A stretch of DNA of 64,000 nt from Omphiscola glabra (taxonomy: Eukaryota > Mollusca > Gastropoda > Lymnaeidae): NCBI GenBank assembly GCA_964017045.1, contig OZ024810.1, forward strand, positions 14,575,204 to 14,639,203. Direction: 5' to 3'. Numbering within the stretch: the first letter of the stretch is position 1; the number at the start of each line of letters is the position of its first letter. A program made the position numbers and the translations under genes. This document shows positions 49,428 through 61,136 of the stretch, piece after piece. Below the pieces are notes generated by a model. That model was not told the origin of the DNA and made no database searches. It saw nothing but the letters and a program-made list of their open reading frames with translations.

Positions 49428-50744
49428 ATGTCTTCAGCTCCCGTATCACGCGGTGCCCTTGACCTTCTTCTTATAGGTAAAACTGGAAATGGGAAAAGCG
49501 CCACGGGTAACACAATTCTGCGGAGGAAGTCATTCAAGTGCGTTCCCAACTCAACCTCCGTGACCAAAAAGACACAGTCAGATTACTCAAATGTTCACGG
49601 TCGGGTCATTAAGGTCGTCGATGGTCCAGGGGTCGGGGATACCGACATGAACGAAGAGGACGCCCTTAAATTGGTGATAGACACCGTCCAGCAGGCGATT
49701 GCTGCCAATCCTGACGGATACCACGCGTTTCTTCTCGTCGTCAGGTTTGGCGGTAGGTTTACAAAAGAGGACAGCCAGACCATCAAGCTACTCAAGGGGG
49801 TCTTCGGTGACGATTTCGTCAGCAAATATTGCATCTTAGTAGTGACATGCGGGGACAATTACGACCCTGAAGAGACTGGGTACGCAGACTTCAATGATTG
49901 GTGTCGCAATCAGAGTGGTGTTTTCAAAGAATTGGTTGAAGAGTGCAACAAGCGCGTCGTGTTGTTCGATAACAGAACCAAGGACGAAGCTAAGTTAATT
50001 GAACAGCATAACCGGTTGCTTGGTCTGGTCGACGGCCTTAGTGCTCTTGGGTTGAGGTACAGCGGGAAACAATTTCAGCTAGCGCAGAAGCAGCGAGATC
50101 GAATTCTAGTCGATGCAAGAGTACCGATGATACGCGAAGAGAGTTTCAGAGAGACGAGTCTGATCCTTCAACAACTGGGCCAGGTGCCGCTGGATGAACC
50201 GGAAAAACAGATCCAACAGTTGGAGGAAATGAGAGAACGCATAGAGGCTGTACGTACGAGCATAATGAATGAAGACAAAGGTACCGGGGCTTTGAACTCT
50301 GTCATAAAGAATGTCGAAAGCATCAAGACATGCGTGACTGACCAACTGACCAATGCCCATAACGCAATTGAGATTAAGCAGCGACAGGAAAAACAGAAGC
50401 AGGAGATCGAGAGACTCAGAGTGGAAAGAGAAGAGAAGCAAAGGGCTTTGGACGAGGAGCAGAGAAAGGAACTCGAAGACCGGATCGCCTTGATGGAGGA
50501 GGAGCGAGAGAAGAATGAAGAGGAGATGCAGCAGATGATGAGGTCCCAGGTCGCGTTAAGAAATAGAGCCCAAAACCTGGAAGACGAATATAGAACTGCG
50601 AAGGAAAGCAATACAGCAGACATCTTCAAAATGATTGGTCAAGCTCTCATGGAAGTGCTACCACATGTCATTGGGATGATTAAGAGTGCACTGAAGGATG
50701 ATGACGAAGATGGTGGAGCTAGACGAAACCCCAGACGTCATTAA
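49428..50744 (+). CDS. Gene B2: single-coding-exon AIG1 GTPase (GTPase IMAP family member-like), 438 aa
   Basis: The start ATG lies one base after a good 3' splice site (CTTTCACACAG at 49416-49426), so a leader intron is expected and this Met is well supported. The P-loop GKTGNGKS is at 17-24, DGPG at 65-68, GYHAFLLVVRFGGRFTKED at 97-115, TCGD at 140-143 and FDNRT in the G5 region. DKGTG comes before the coiled coil (about 325-410). The tail differs from B1 and B3: a hydrophobic stretch (MIGQALMEVLPHVIGMIKSAL) followed by an acidic run and a basic end, GGARRNPRRH. B2 is divergent from B1, with 4 kb between the start codons. Coding GC is visibly higher than the surrounding DNA, as in B1 and B3. 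Biochemical role as for the family. Confidence 0.93.
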   Translation: MSSAPVSRGALDLLLIGKTGNGKSATGNTILRRKSFKCVPNSTSVTKKTQSDYSNVHGRVIKVVDGPGVGDTDMNEEDALKLVIDTVQQAIAANPDGYHAFLLVVRFGGRFTKEDSQTIKLLKGVFGDDFVSKYCILVVTCGDNYDPEETGYADFNDWCRNQSGVFKELVEECNKRVVLFDNRTKDEAKLIEQHNRLLGLVDGLSALGLRYSGKQFQLAQKQRDRILVDARVPMIREESFRETSLILQQLGQVPLDEPEKQIQQLEEMRERIEAVRTSIMNEDKGTGALNSVIKNVESIKTCVTDQLTNAHNAIEIKQRQEKQKQEIERLRVEREEKQRALDEEQRKELEDRIALMEEEREKNEEEMQQMMRSQVALRNRAQNLEDEYRTAKESNTADIFKMIGQALMEVLPHVIGMIKSALKDDDEDGGARRNPRRH

Positions 50745-52859
50745 CTTTTTCATTCAACTTGATCAACATTGCTAAAGAAAAAGAAAAAAAAAAGTGTTTT
50801 CAAGTTGAATATGTGTTTGTTTCCTAACATGATATTGGTGGACATCTCTAACACCTTAACTCCGAAACACCGGAAGCTAAACATTTGTTTAACGATAATC
50901 CAGACAATTTGTTTATAAAATGTCAGATATTTTAATTCGCTGTCTTGCAGTATATAATTTGTGTCATTAATTTATGTTCAAATTTTCGTTAGAGACATCA
51001 AATGATTTCGCGATATTGTTCTTGCCTTTATACGATCACATAACCGTGATTTGAAACAATTTTACTGCATTCTGTATGTTATATTTTTTAATAGTGAAGC
51101 GCCAATGATGATGATGAAAAAACTAAAGAAACAAAAAAAAGTGTTGGGTTTTTTTTTGGCGTATTGAGTTCTTACATTTATTTCTCAATGAGAAATACTG
51201 ATTAAATGAATATATAAATATTTTTAAATGTTTTCTTCTCTTTCACTTCACAAATCCTGTTTGACAAGGCTAAACACAAAAAAGTTATTTATCATGAAGC
51301 TGCAATCCAAACACTAAAAACATTGTTATAGTTTTCTGTTGGCTGAGACTTCTTTTTCTTTTCGGGCACTTTTAGACGGATAAAACCAATAGGGATGATT
51401 TTTTTTTAAATTTGTTTTAATAGATTTCAAAATACTCCCCAGCCATGGCCAAGGGCTTTAAATACCTCTTTTATGTACAGAGCTATGCAACATCCCGTAT
51501 AACAATTTATAGACCATTTCAACTAATTGAAATAAACGCGTACACGTGTAATATAAATAACAATAAACCACACACAAAATGTGACAGTATAGATATTATC
51601 GTTGCTTAACATTTTAAAAAGTCAACGAAAAATATATGTTGTTTTTCTTTTTGGTATTATATCCACTAGTGCATTTTTGTTTCTGTGATTCGTAAAGCAA
51701 TTTAATCCTAGTTTAGCGATGTTGATGATCACCTCTAGATTTGCTTATGAATTTATCTTTACACAATCATAATTTAAATTTTCAGCTTTATCATCCTCTT
51801 AACACTTAACATTTTCTTAAAATAAATGCTAAAATGTAAGAAAAATATAAAAAAATCATTACCAACATATAAAATCCGTTCACTGCTTCGTTGTTGCTTT
51901 TTCTTTTTTCATGTGATTCCAATTCACGAATGTCACAAAATACACATTTTGAGATAATCAAGTTAAAATATTTTTTCGTCTACAAAATGTGATCGATTTC
52001 ATATTTTGTCTTGTTTAATTAAGGGATTTGGGAACATTTTAATGTGTTCTAATTTCTGCTGTACGCTTGGCTAAATCGGATAAGAAAAAGTCACAGTTTG
52101 AGATTTATTTGACAAAAAATGTGACTTAAGTACTTTCAGTACTAGAGTCTTCAATTTAATATAACACACTGCTGATAGGTATGTATTTTCCATTTGTTGT
52201 CTGTCTTTTTTTTAAATATTACTATTCTAATGTATCATAAAAATATGAATGATTCACATTTTTCTTATTTATTTTCCCCCCACTGTGTGTATGCGTCTCT
52301 AAACATTCAGCTTTTCTTATATTTGAAATATAAATATGAATTTACATATATGACAGCACGCTTTTTAAAAATAATATTTAAACAATTTCGAATATTTGCA
52401 AGAATCCCTTTAGGAGGAAACCAATTCTTAAAGGTATCAGAATGTATTTGACAACTTCTTGTTGCCATGTGCTCCTTATGAACTTGTTCTGTCTCAATAA
52501 CCAGTCATTCTAGAAAAATTGTTTGTGAGTTTAATTTTGGTTGCTTTTTTTTTTTTAAATGACTATTTAAAAAGTGAAATTGGAGTGAAAGAGCGAATCA
52601 TGAGAGATTTTGTATGCTTTTGGTTTGTATGCAAACATTTTATAATTACATTTATTTATGATTTCGAGTAAATCGTAAAATTTTGTGCCACAAAGACAAT
52701 GTCCTGTGTGTGTTTGTATGTTGAGGAAAACTACTTGATACTGTCAAATATCAACAGTTCGCTACTGAAATAAAAATAATAACGGTTTGTGTTTCAAGTT
52801 GCATTGTCACATTTGTATAGCTTGTCATAACTACTGTCATGTGTTAGCAGGTGATATTT
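50745..52859. other. B2 3' region, no further gene seen
   Basis: AT-rich. AATAAA hexamers occur near 51527 and 51562 on the plus strand, so the B2 3' UTR end is not resolved. No other coding signal. Confidence 0.45.
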
Positions 52860-53045
52860 CAGCCGCCAGGTCCGCTCTGTCAGTGATATTGGGCCACCTG
52901 GGATACTTCTGTCAGTGCTACTTGACCGCCTGGGTCGCTTATGCCAGTTAATTTAGGGTCACCTATTTCGCATCTGCCACTGAAATTCGGGTAGTCTGGG
53001 TCACGTACTACATTAGGATTTGATCTTCTGGGCCGCCTCTGCATA
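52860..53045. repeat. Decayed minisatellite, about 48-bp units
   Basis: Repeated CTGTCAGTG-TATT-GGGCCACCTGGG-type units with heavy substitution. Non-coding. Confidence 0.45.
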
Positions 53046-53261
53046 ACACTAATGCTTACTTGTCTAATCTCCACCTACAATCTAGGATAAATATTTTTTT
53101 TAAAAAAAAGTCACAGATAAAGTTAATGAGAGACTAAAGTGCGGCACGGCCTGAAGCTTTTAAGTCAGTGTCACCAATTTTTTTTTGAGTAAAGCACCAC
53201 GTTATAGAGTATAGCTGCTAATTAAGAGCCGAATGAAGAGCGTATTGTTTAAATGCCGTCA

Positions 53262-53335
53262 TATTGATTGATTGATTGGATACTTCTATAGCGCTGGTAT
53301 CCATGCTACTTTAGCATGCTCACTGCGATCTGGTT
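53262..53335. mobile_element. SINE-like 3' tail (minus orientation)
   Basis: TTGATTGATTGATTGGATAC followed by TTCTATAGCGCTGGTATCC. Read on the minus strand this is a GCGCTATA-rich tail plus (ATCA)n, a common SINE 3' end. Only the tail is visible. Confidence 0.4.
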
Positions 53336-54074
53336 TTTATAAATCTATTTAAACAAAAAAAAGTTTTTAAACGTTTCTTAAAATGATTTGTTTTCCATTT
53401 CAATACCACTCAAAGGAGACCACCAAAGCATACATAATCGGCACGTAATGTATTTCAAAATATCACACAGTTGTAAATGAAAATAAATTTCCGTTTCATA
53501 ACTTAAAGTTAACACGATTGGATATGAAAATAAAACATATTTTTTAGGATGAATAACAGAACAAAATGAAAGAAAGAAGGATATGGAAAACGAATATCTG
53601 AGTATTGAATGTGGATCTGATTGTACGTCAATCGGTTCATTTACCACATGTTCGCAAACGACAACTGAGGAATCAAAGATAAATAGGCAAACGTTGCTTA
53701 CACAATAATTATTTGTCCTGGCGTAAAGCGATTTAGAAATCTCAACGTTTTATTAATACATTGTTAAAATGTAAATTGTACTTTTCATTTTATGACAGTC
53801 TAAGTGTAAGTTTGTCTGTGACACAGGCTAATAAAAATCACCCGCCCAATGAAAATAGGCTGTAAGTTCGATGGGGCCACTTTTTAATTTTGTCCCGCGC
53901 CACTTGGCCACTCCGGTCCAACACTGCACGCCTGGGCCACCCAACTCTACTGCTGTGTATTTTCGATTTAATTAATTTACGTCAATGGAACCACTACACG
54001 AACTCTGAGAAAAAAAAGAGACTATTTTATTATTATTTAACCTATCTTTAAAAGTTAGGTGTAAGCGTCTAGGA

Positions 54075-54253
54075 CAGCGGTTCTCAACCTGTGGGTCGAA
54101 TGATCCTTTCCCATGGGTCACCTGAGACCATCGGAGAACACAAATACTCGGCAGTCGTGAAGTAGCAACGAAGATAATTTTGCGGTTGGGGGTCGCCACA
54201 ACATAAGGAACAGTATTAAAGGGTCGCGGCATTAGAAAGGTTGAGAACCACTG
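54075..54253. mobile_element. hAT MITE with perfect 8-bp target duplication
   Basis: Ends CAGCGGTTCTCAACCT and AGGTTGAGAACCACTG are inverted repeats, and both flanks are GTCTAGGA (54067-54074 and 54254-54261). 179 bp, no coding capacity. Related copies lie at 36955-37130 and 61587-61766. Confidence 0.85.
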
Positions 54254-55284
54254 GTCTAGGACGAGGTATGCTCTGGTGAATAATCTATGATTTATAGATA
54301 TGGTAAAACGTTATGACATTTTCTAATTTGAGATAACGAGCTTCAGATTATGCTTAGCTCTTAATAAAAAACATGTCGAAGGATAAATTAACCAAAAAAA
54401 AATGAACTGAACGAAGTGCCAAGCATTCACTTTTTTTTTAAAAAATGTTTCATGACGATGCATGATTGAAGTTTCCTAAAATAGATTCCTCGTGAATTAT
54501 GGAATGGCGAGGTAAACAGCCTTGACCTACTCAATCAAACCAGGAGCAACAGGAACGGGCGTGAACAGCAGGCAATGACGTGTTCACTCGATTCTTCCCC
54601 GGGAATTTCATAACAGAGCGACTTTATAAAAAAAATGACGAGTAGTCACAGTTTTACAAAATTGAGTTATATTTATGGTTAGTCTTGCCCCCATGAGCTT
54701 GCATCATACATGTATGTCAAATAATTTCAAAGCGGATACGTCATGTTTATTTTAGAGTGTTAATGGTTTTGCAATTAAAGATAGATCCTAACAACAACAA
54801 CAACAAAAAAAGGGTTTTCTCGATTTTCTCGCAACTTTCATTTTGGAATCTGTATTTCCCTTTCGATACATACATTGAACTCTATGGACGACGGATGAGT
54901 ATTATTGTAATGGTTGCCGATTATAATGTATGTAATGTAAAGCACAGCTTTTCTAACATAGAATGTCTACGATGAAACAAACTAACCTGAACTGTTTCGA
55001 TAGTTCAGCGGTTCTTTAATCTGGGGCACTGGGGTGAATTTTCGGAACTAAAACGCTGATGTAGAATCGCAGGTACAAAGTTTTTGGGGGGGTTGGGCTG
55101 TTAGCCAAATAAAATATTTGTTTTTTAAAAAAATAAACAAATGAATTGTTGAGAGACGTTTTTTGATTGGCTCTGAATGTGAGTTATCCATATAAAAAAA
55201 AAAATAGGTCTGCTAGAAGTTGTTCAGACTGTACAACTCCACATTTGTTTTAAGTGTCTATGATGACTAACTTGGGGGCCCCGG

Positions 55285-55315
55285 GGGGGGTGTGTGTGTG
55301 TGTGTGTGTGTGTGT
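55285..55315. repeat. (GT)n microsatellite after a G tract
   Basis: A G-rich run followed by GT dinucleotides; low complexity. Confidence 0.85.
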
Positions 55316-55515
55316 TAAACCAGCGTAATCTTTGTAGCGTATTTGTTTGTGCATGAACAGCGTTTTTATTGAACGTGTTAGGATAAAAGGGAGCACAAAA
55401 ATAAATAAATACATTGATTAATGTGTAAAAAAAAATCACCTGCCAGTTTTTTTGCGTGAAATCAGTGTAAGAAAAATAATATTTAATGAGACCCAATTTA
55501 TTTTAACCCTTTAAA

Positions 55516-55560
55516 ACAGGGGTCCTCAAAGTAAGGCCCTCGGGTCAGCTCCTGCCACAC
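55516..55560. mobile_element. hAT-like terminus fragment
   Basis: CAGGGGTCCTCAAAGTAAGG resembles a common hAT terminal repeat. The opposite end was not found, so this is a truncated copy at best. Confidence 0.35.
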
Positions 55561-55824
55561 AGGGTTCAGTAAACCTTGATGCCTCGACCCTTTCAGGGTA
55601 CCTGCATATTCGTGATTAATATGGAACATCACACTGGTCATCTGATTATCCAAAACGAGGCTATCATTGGCTTTCCATGTTTAAATACTGTTTTATTTTC
55701 TTGTTCTCCCCCTTCTTGGTGTGTGCGTCTGTGGGGGTGGGGGGATGTGCCACACAAATTATATATGTCAGGTGTGCAAAGTATTCGAAAAAATAATATT
55801 TGTTTAATGATCAGCTTGCAGTAG

Positions 55825-57246
55825 GGTTTGATAAAAAGTGAACCGTGTCGCGCCCCCCCCCCCCCCAATGTTTAATAACATTACAATGCCCTATTTTAAC
55901 CTACTTTGGAAGAAAAGAAGTACACGTGTCACCACATGAACAAGTAATTATATCCAGGTTGGGAATGACCACAATGAATCCAGGATAAAATGTGGCTTTT
56001 ATTACGTCATATCATATTAAATTTAATGACAGTATTAAAATCTCGATTGTAATTTGTTTATGAGTCACATCGAAATCACTGCTGTGATTTCATCTTTAGA
56101 TGATGCAAAGTTACACAATCTCAGTGTCTGTCTGGGCGTGTTTAACTAGATCGTCGTAAATGTTTCAGTTCAAACAAAATTGAAGAGAGAAAAAAATCCT
56201 TACAGCTAACTGCATTGAAATAATGATACTAGATATTTGTTATATTTAACTAACAGACCCAGGACATATCAAAATAAACAATATATATATATATATATCA
56301 GTAATAGCGCGTTGCCAGCATTTCCCCAAGTCTAAAAACACATCTATAAACTATCGTCCAATAAACCAGTTTGTAAATAAAATCTCATTTTTACAAAGTT
56401 TGGTTTTCGCATTGAAAGTTTAGCTTTATAACCTGGTGGGGTCATCAAGTACCTGGCTAATGGACCATAAAAAATCAATCAAGAATTTAAGCGTATACCA
56501 AACAACAAAAAATCCTATTCATCAGTTGTGTTGAAAATCGGGCAGAATGTTTTGGCAAGTTAGGCACGATAGCAATACACTTAAAAACAATTTTGTTTGC
56601 GTTCAATATACTAGTTGCGAAAACGAGCAGCGGCATTGACCTTGGTACAAGTAAAGATTGGTAAATATTATTGTGGTAACGAGGTGACCACCGAAAAATT
56701 ATTTTAAAATTATTTGTATCTCTAAAAAAGGGGAATTTCGCCCTAAAGAGTATTCAACAATACATTGAATTTTAATATAAGTTCAAATTGATTAGCCCTC
56801 AAATTATGCTTCTCTTCATCGAATGGTCTACATCGAAATTATCAAATTATTAAACGCCGACTGACTGGATAATTTGATATTTACATAAAATATAATTCGA
56901 AAAAGTTCACACCCTAAATGATAAACTATGTGTCCATTATTTTTTTAATCAACATTTCGCTAATGTACTAATGCACCAGAGTGTGAGTTAAATAAAATTT
57001 TAAAATGTTAAATAGATATATAACATTTTAAGACCCCCATGACCAGTGCAGTGGTCGCTAACTCCCTGATCCAAGAAATAAATACTGCCCCCTTAGTAAT
57101 TTTTAAAATTATTTATTATAAGACTTAAACAATGGTCTGCTGCCTACGGCTAACAAATTAATTTACTGGAAGATAAGATTTATAATTATGTATTAATATA
57201 TATTTTAAAAAAGGAAAAAAAATAACAAAAAGAAAGAAAATACAAT
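55825..57246. other. No gene seen
   Basis: AT-rich, with a C tract near 55850 and a (TA) tract at 56280-56298. Nothing coding recognised. Confidence 0.5.
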
Positions 57247-57525
57247 TTGCAGACGCCCTTTTTAGGGACAATCTGTTTCCCAGAAGAACCACATTCTGCC
57301 CAGTCAATCTGTTTCCCAGAAGAACAACTGTCTGCCCAGTCAATCTGTTTCCCAGAAGAACAACTGTCTGCCCAGTCAATCTGTTTCCCAGAAGAACCAC
57401 ATTCTGCCCAGTCAATCTGTTTCCCAGAAGAACCACATTCTGCCCAGTCAATCTGTTTCCCAGAAGAACAACTGTCTGCCCAGTCAATAAGTTTCCCGGA
57501 AGAACAACATTCTGACCAGTAAACA
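57247..57525. repeat. 36-bp minisatellite, about 8 copies
   Basis: CAGTCAATCTGTTTCCCAGA followed by AGAACCACATTCTGCC (or the ACTGT variant) repeats every 36 bp. Because 36 is a multiple of 3, both strands stay open with 12-residue repeats. No start context, splice site or neighbour supports a protein. Confidence 0.9.
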
Positions 57526-58589
57526 AATGACACACCATTATGACTATTAAAGTGATGACCCAAATTCACTAAATGCAAAATATTTATATATTTAAACTTA
57601 TTTCTCTACTTTATTATAAGGCGACATCATTTTAGAACGGTGAAGCTATACATTTAACAGAAGTTTCCTTAGTGAACTGGCATCATCAAAAGATCACCTG
57701 CTCATAGTCTGTGATGTCTGCATCTACATCTAAACCATCACACTTCAGTACTATTACACCATCTCCCGCCTTAAAGCTAGGATGGCCTCTGCTATCTGAC
57801 ACTCCTCACTCCTCTTACACAACTAATAGTGGGGTTTTCTTCTCGGGTCCTGACACAACTCAGGTTCTACCGTATTTGACCTTTCACGACCCACTTATCA
57901 CTCAAAATTTAATACATCAAATGAGAGCTTTTTCTATGTTTGGGGATAATTTCATGGGAAATCTCTCAGCTTGATCTCCTTTATCATAGTTTAATATTAA
58001 TACACATACAACTAGCGCCATACTTTAAAGAAAAAAATTAATTGACGGTCATGGACTCATAGAGGGATTGTTTTATTGTTTTGTGAGTGCTATTTAATCA
58101 GATGCCAAAGTAAATGTGTGGGCTCATGGGTTATTATTAAGTAGGTCAGGTGAGCTCCTTCAATTAACAAAAGTATGTATGAAGGGAGTGTGAGCTCAAT
58201 AGTTGAAATACGCCTCGGAGATGCATTATGAAGCAGATTAAGTTATATCACTTTAAGTCAATAGAATACAAGTTTGAGACCCTGGGACCAGTGTGCTCAT
58301 TAGTTGAAAGTGGTGTGGGTGTATTAAAATGAGTGGTATTTAAACATAGATTTGAAGAGAGACCGGAGTCTGGGACCATAAGAAAACACATGAGAGATGA
58401 CGTGAGCTAGATAGGATGCTAGCCCGACAGTGTGTTTGGACATAGAGAAAGTTCCTCTCTAGCGGTGTTAGTCCGCTAAGGAAACTATCTTTATTCGTTG
58501 TATGGTCGAGCCTAGTAGATTTTGTAAACTGATATGCAGTATAGATTAACACGTTTGATCTTTTTTTTTTACTTCAGTTGCATTTATTC

Positions 58590-58885
58590 TCGATAATTCA
58601 CCAACAAAACCACACTGGATCTATCATACAATCATCTCAACAACAAAACCACACTAGATCTATCACACAATCATCTCACCAACAAAACCACACTGGATCT
58701 ATCACACAATCATCTCACCAAACAAACCACACTGGATCTATCACACGATCATATCACCAACAAAACCACACTGGATCTATCACACAATCATCTCACCAAC
58801 AAAACCACACTGGATCTATCACACAATCATATCACCAACAAAAACCACACTGGATCTATCACACCATCATCTCACCAACCACATA
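58590..58885. repeat. 39-bp minisatellite, about 7 copies
   Basis: CATCTCACCAACAAAACCAC followed by ACTGGATCTATCACACAAT repeats every 39 bp (58633, 58672 and on). The period is a multiple of 3, which explains the long plus-strand frame of 13-residue Gln/His/Ser/Thr units. Confidence 0.9.
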
Positions 58886-59159
58886 AAAACACGAACATAT
58901 TTGAATTTTTAAAAAATGGCGTCACCGGAAGTTATGAAACTAGTCGAGTTTCAATAAACCATCAGTACGTGCTTAGCTCGTGAGATTGCATTACATGGGA
59001 CCGTTCAAAGCTGTTTTAATACAAGAGAAACATGTTAATTTAAAAGAAAGAAAATCAATTATATTATTTAAAAAAACTTTTTTGTGTGTGTGAAACATTA
59101 CTTAAAGCTATTTAGACCAGTTTAATGAGAGTAGGATATAAATATATATAAATAGCCAT

Positions 59160-59335
59160 GGCTAGACAGGCGTAGTTAATACTTGGGTGGGCGAGGTCAA
59201 GCTTTACACCAATTGTTGTTTTTAAATGTATACGTTTCTGTAATTGCTAATTTTTTTTTGTAAAGCACGGTGAGCCTAGCCCTAGGCTGGGGGTACTGCG
59301 CTATATAAAAGCACCTAATAATAATAATAGCAATA
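59160..59335 (+). mobile_element. SINE-like element with AAT tail
   Basis: GTAAAGCACGGTGAGCCTAG and GCGCTATATAAAAGCACC, followed by (AATAAT)n, match the general form of SINE 3' regions that end in GCGCTATATAA plus (AAT)n. The 5' tRNA-like head is not clear. Confidence 0.5.
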
Positions 59336-59663
59336 ATTCATTGTCAAAAAAATGTATCACATTACAAAATAAAATTAAAAAAATAAAAATTAAAAAACAA
59401 GTAACAATTTATTTATAATAAAGAAATTTAATGTTATTATTGCTTTATGATTTTAAAAACGTCAGCTTATGAACAAAGTACACATGTCAATAACAGATTT
59501 ATTAAATTTATTTAGTATAATTTAAAACCGATTCGAATTATTTATTTTTTTAAAGTAAATTATTTATTTCGATTCAATTGTCCTTGAAATTTTTTTTTTG
59601 TCTGTGATAATGAAATGCTTGTGAAAATTGCGGTAACAAAACTATAACAAATCTATTTTATTT

Positions 59664-60968
59664 TTACAATCCAAAAAGTTTTAAAATGGGCCAGGCAATG
59701 AATTTAATAACATCTAAGAAACCGAGGCCTTGACTCTCCTTTTGCTTGACTTGGTAGAAGTTGTTCCTGAGCCTGTCACACTCTTCTCTCATCCTGCGAA
59801 GCTCTTCATTATGCGACTGTGACTGTCTTTCCCTGGCGTCGAGGTCTTTCTGTCTCTGCTCCTCTAACGACAGCCTGATCCTGTCCTGTTGAATCTGCAT
59901 TTCTTTTCTACGCTGGTCATCGAGTTTCCCTTCTTGAATCATCTTCTCATAAGCAGCTTTCTGCGTGTGCATCTCTACTTGAAATATCCTCTTTCGTTCC
60001 TCCTCTTCCTTCTTCATTCTTTCGTTTTTCTCCTTAACATTCTTTGCAAATTTTATTTCATCCAAAACTGTAATGTTAATAGACTGGACCGTTTGAGATA
60101 ACTCATGAAGGGTCCCCGTACCTTTATCCTTTTCAGTAATACTTTTTAACAGCCCATCAGATCTGATCAGCAGTTTCTCCAAATTCTCAATTCTATTTTC
60201 GGGCTCAAACTGCGATTGTATGGCTTGGAGTTTCTGTAGGATGAGACTGGTTTCGTTCATCGTCTCCTCGCGAATCACTGGAACCTGGGCTTCGATTACT
60301 AAACGGTCCCGAGTGCCTTTGGCCCGACTGAAGTGTTCATCGGTGTACCTGTGACCTTGTGATCTCAGGTTGTCGATGATTTGAATGAGCTCGGTCAGCT
60401 GCTTCCTCTTCTTGCTTTCGTCTCTGGTTCTGTTGTCGAAGATCATCGCCCTGTAGTCACATTCGCTTAACAGCTCTTGTAGAACTCCCTTCTGATCCCG
60501 ACACCACTCCTTGAAAGTCTTCTTCATCTCGAAACTGTCCTCCTCGAACACGTCACCGCAAGTCATGACCAGAATGCAAAAACTTTTCACGAAATTCTGT
60601 CCAAACAGTTTTTTCAGAAACACGATTGTTTCCTGATCCTCGGCGGTGAACCGTCCGCCGTATCTGACCACAAGCAGGAAGGCGTGGTACCCTCTTGTAT
60701 TTTCAGCTATAGCACCGCTCATTGCGGCTGTCATCATCCTGACGGACTCTTCATTGTTGAGTCTGGTGTCTCCAACACCTGGTCCGTCTACGACTTTAAT
60801 AACACGACCGTCGAATTCGGTTACGTCAGACTCAACACCTATTGTCACGGATGTTGAGCTTGACACACTCTTGAAAACTTTGTTCCTTAATATAGAATTT
60901 CCCGTCGCGCTCTTTCCGTTTCCGGTTTTTCCAATTAAGAGTACATCTACGTCAGTCGGGTTACTCAT
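59664..60968 (-). CDS. Gene B3: single-coding-exon AIG1 GTPase (GTPase IMAP family member-like), 434 aa
   Basis: The frame is open up to an ATG at 60989, but a splice acceptor (TTTGTTTCATTTCAG) ends at 60976, so the upstream Met is intronic. The real start is ATG 60968 (MSNPTDVDVLLIG). That gives 434 aa, the same length as B1, with identical positions for the P-loop (13-20) and DGPG (61-64). GYHAFLLVVRYGGRFTAED, TCGD, FDNRT and DKGTG follow. The coiled coil covers about residues 310-415. The tail GFLDVIKFIAWPILKLFGL is hydrophobic and shares W-P-x-x-K-L-F with B1, so both may be membrane-anchored at the C-terminus. Sequence similarity and tail make B1 and B3 sister genes. Confidence 0.93.
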   Translation of the reverse strand: MSNPTDVDVLLIGKTGNGKSATGNSILRNKVFKSVSSSTSVTIGVESDVTEFDGRVIKVVDGPGVGDTRLNNEESVRMMTAAMSGAIAENTRGYHAFLLVVRYGGRFTAEDQETIVFLKKLFGQNFVKSFCILVMTCGDVFEEDSFEMKKTFKEWCRDQKGVLQELLSECDYRAMIFDNRTRDESKKRKQLTELIQIIDNLRSQGHRYTDEHFSRAKGTRDRLVIEAQVPVIREETMNETSLILQKLQAIQSQFEPENRIENLEKLLIRSDGLLKSITEKDKGTGTLHELSQTVQSINITVLDEIKFAKNVKEKNERMKKEEEERKRIFQVEMHTQKAAYEKMIQEGKLDDQRRKEMQIQQDRIRLSLEEQRQKDLDARERQSQSHNEELRRMREECDRLRNNFYQVKQKESQGLGFLDVIKFIAWPILKLFGL

Positions 60969-61136
60969 TTTGCGACTGAAATGAAACAAATGTAAGTTAT
61001 TTTAAATATTGATATTTTTTATAATTCCTCCCGTAATTCAATATTTAATTAGAATCTAGAAAAAAAACTTCAATGTACGGTTATTACACATCTTGTAGTA
61101 TAGCATGGAAGCAAACTTTACTTGTTAGGATCAGAC

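Noticed and set aside
60969..60989. Upstream Met of gene B3
   Set aside because: It lies within the pyrimidine tract of a splice acceptor. Starting at 60968 gives the same 434-aa length and motif positions as B1.
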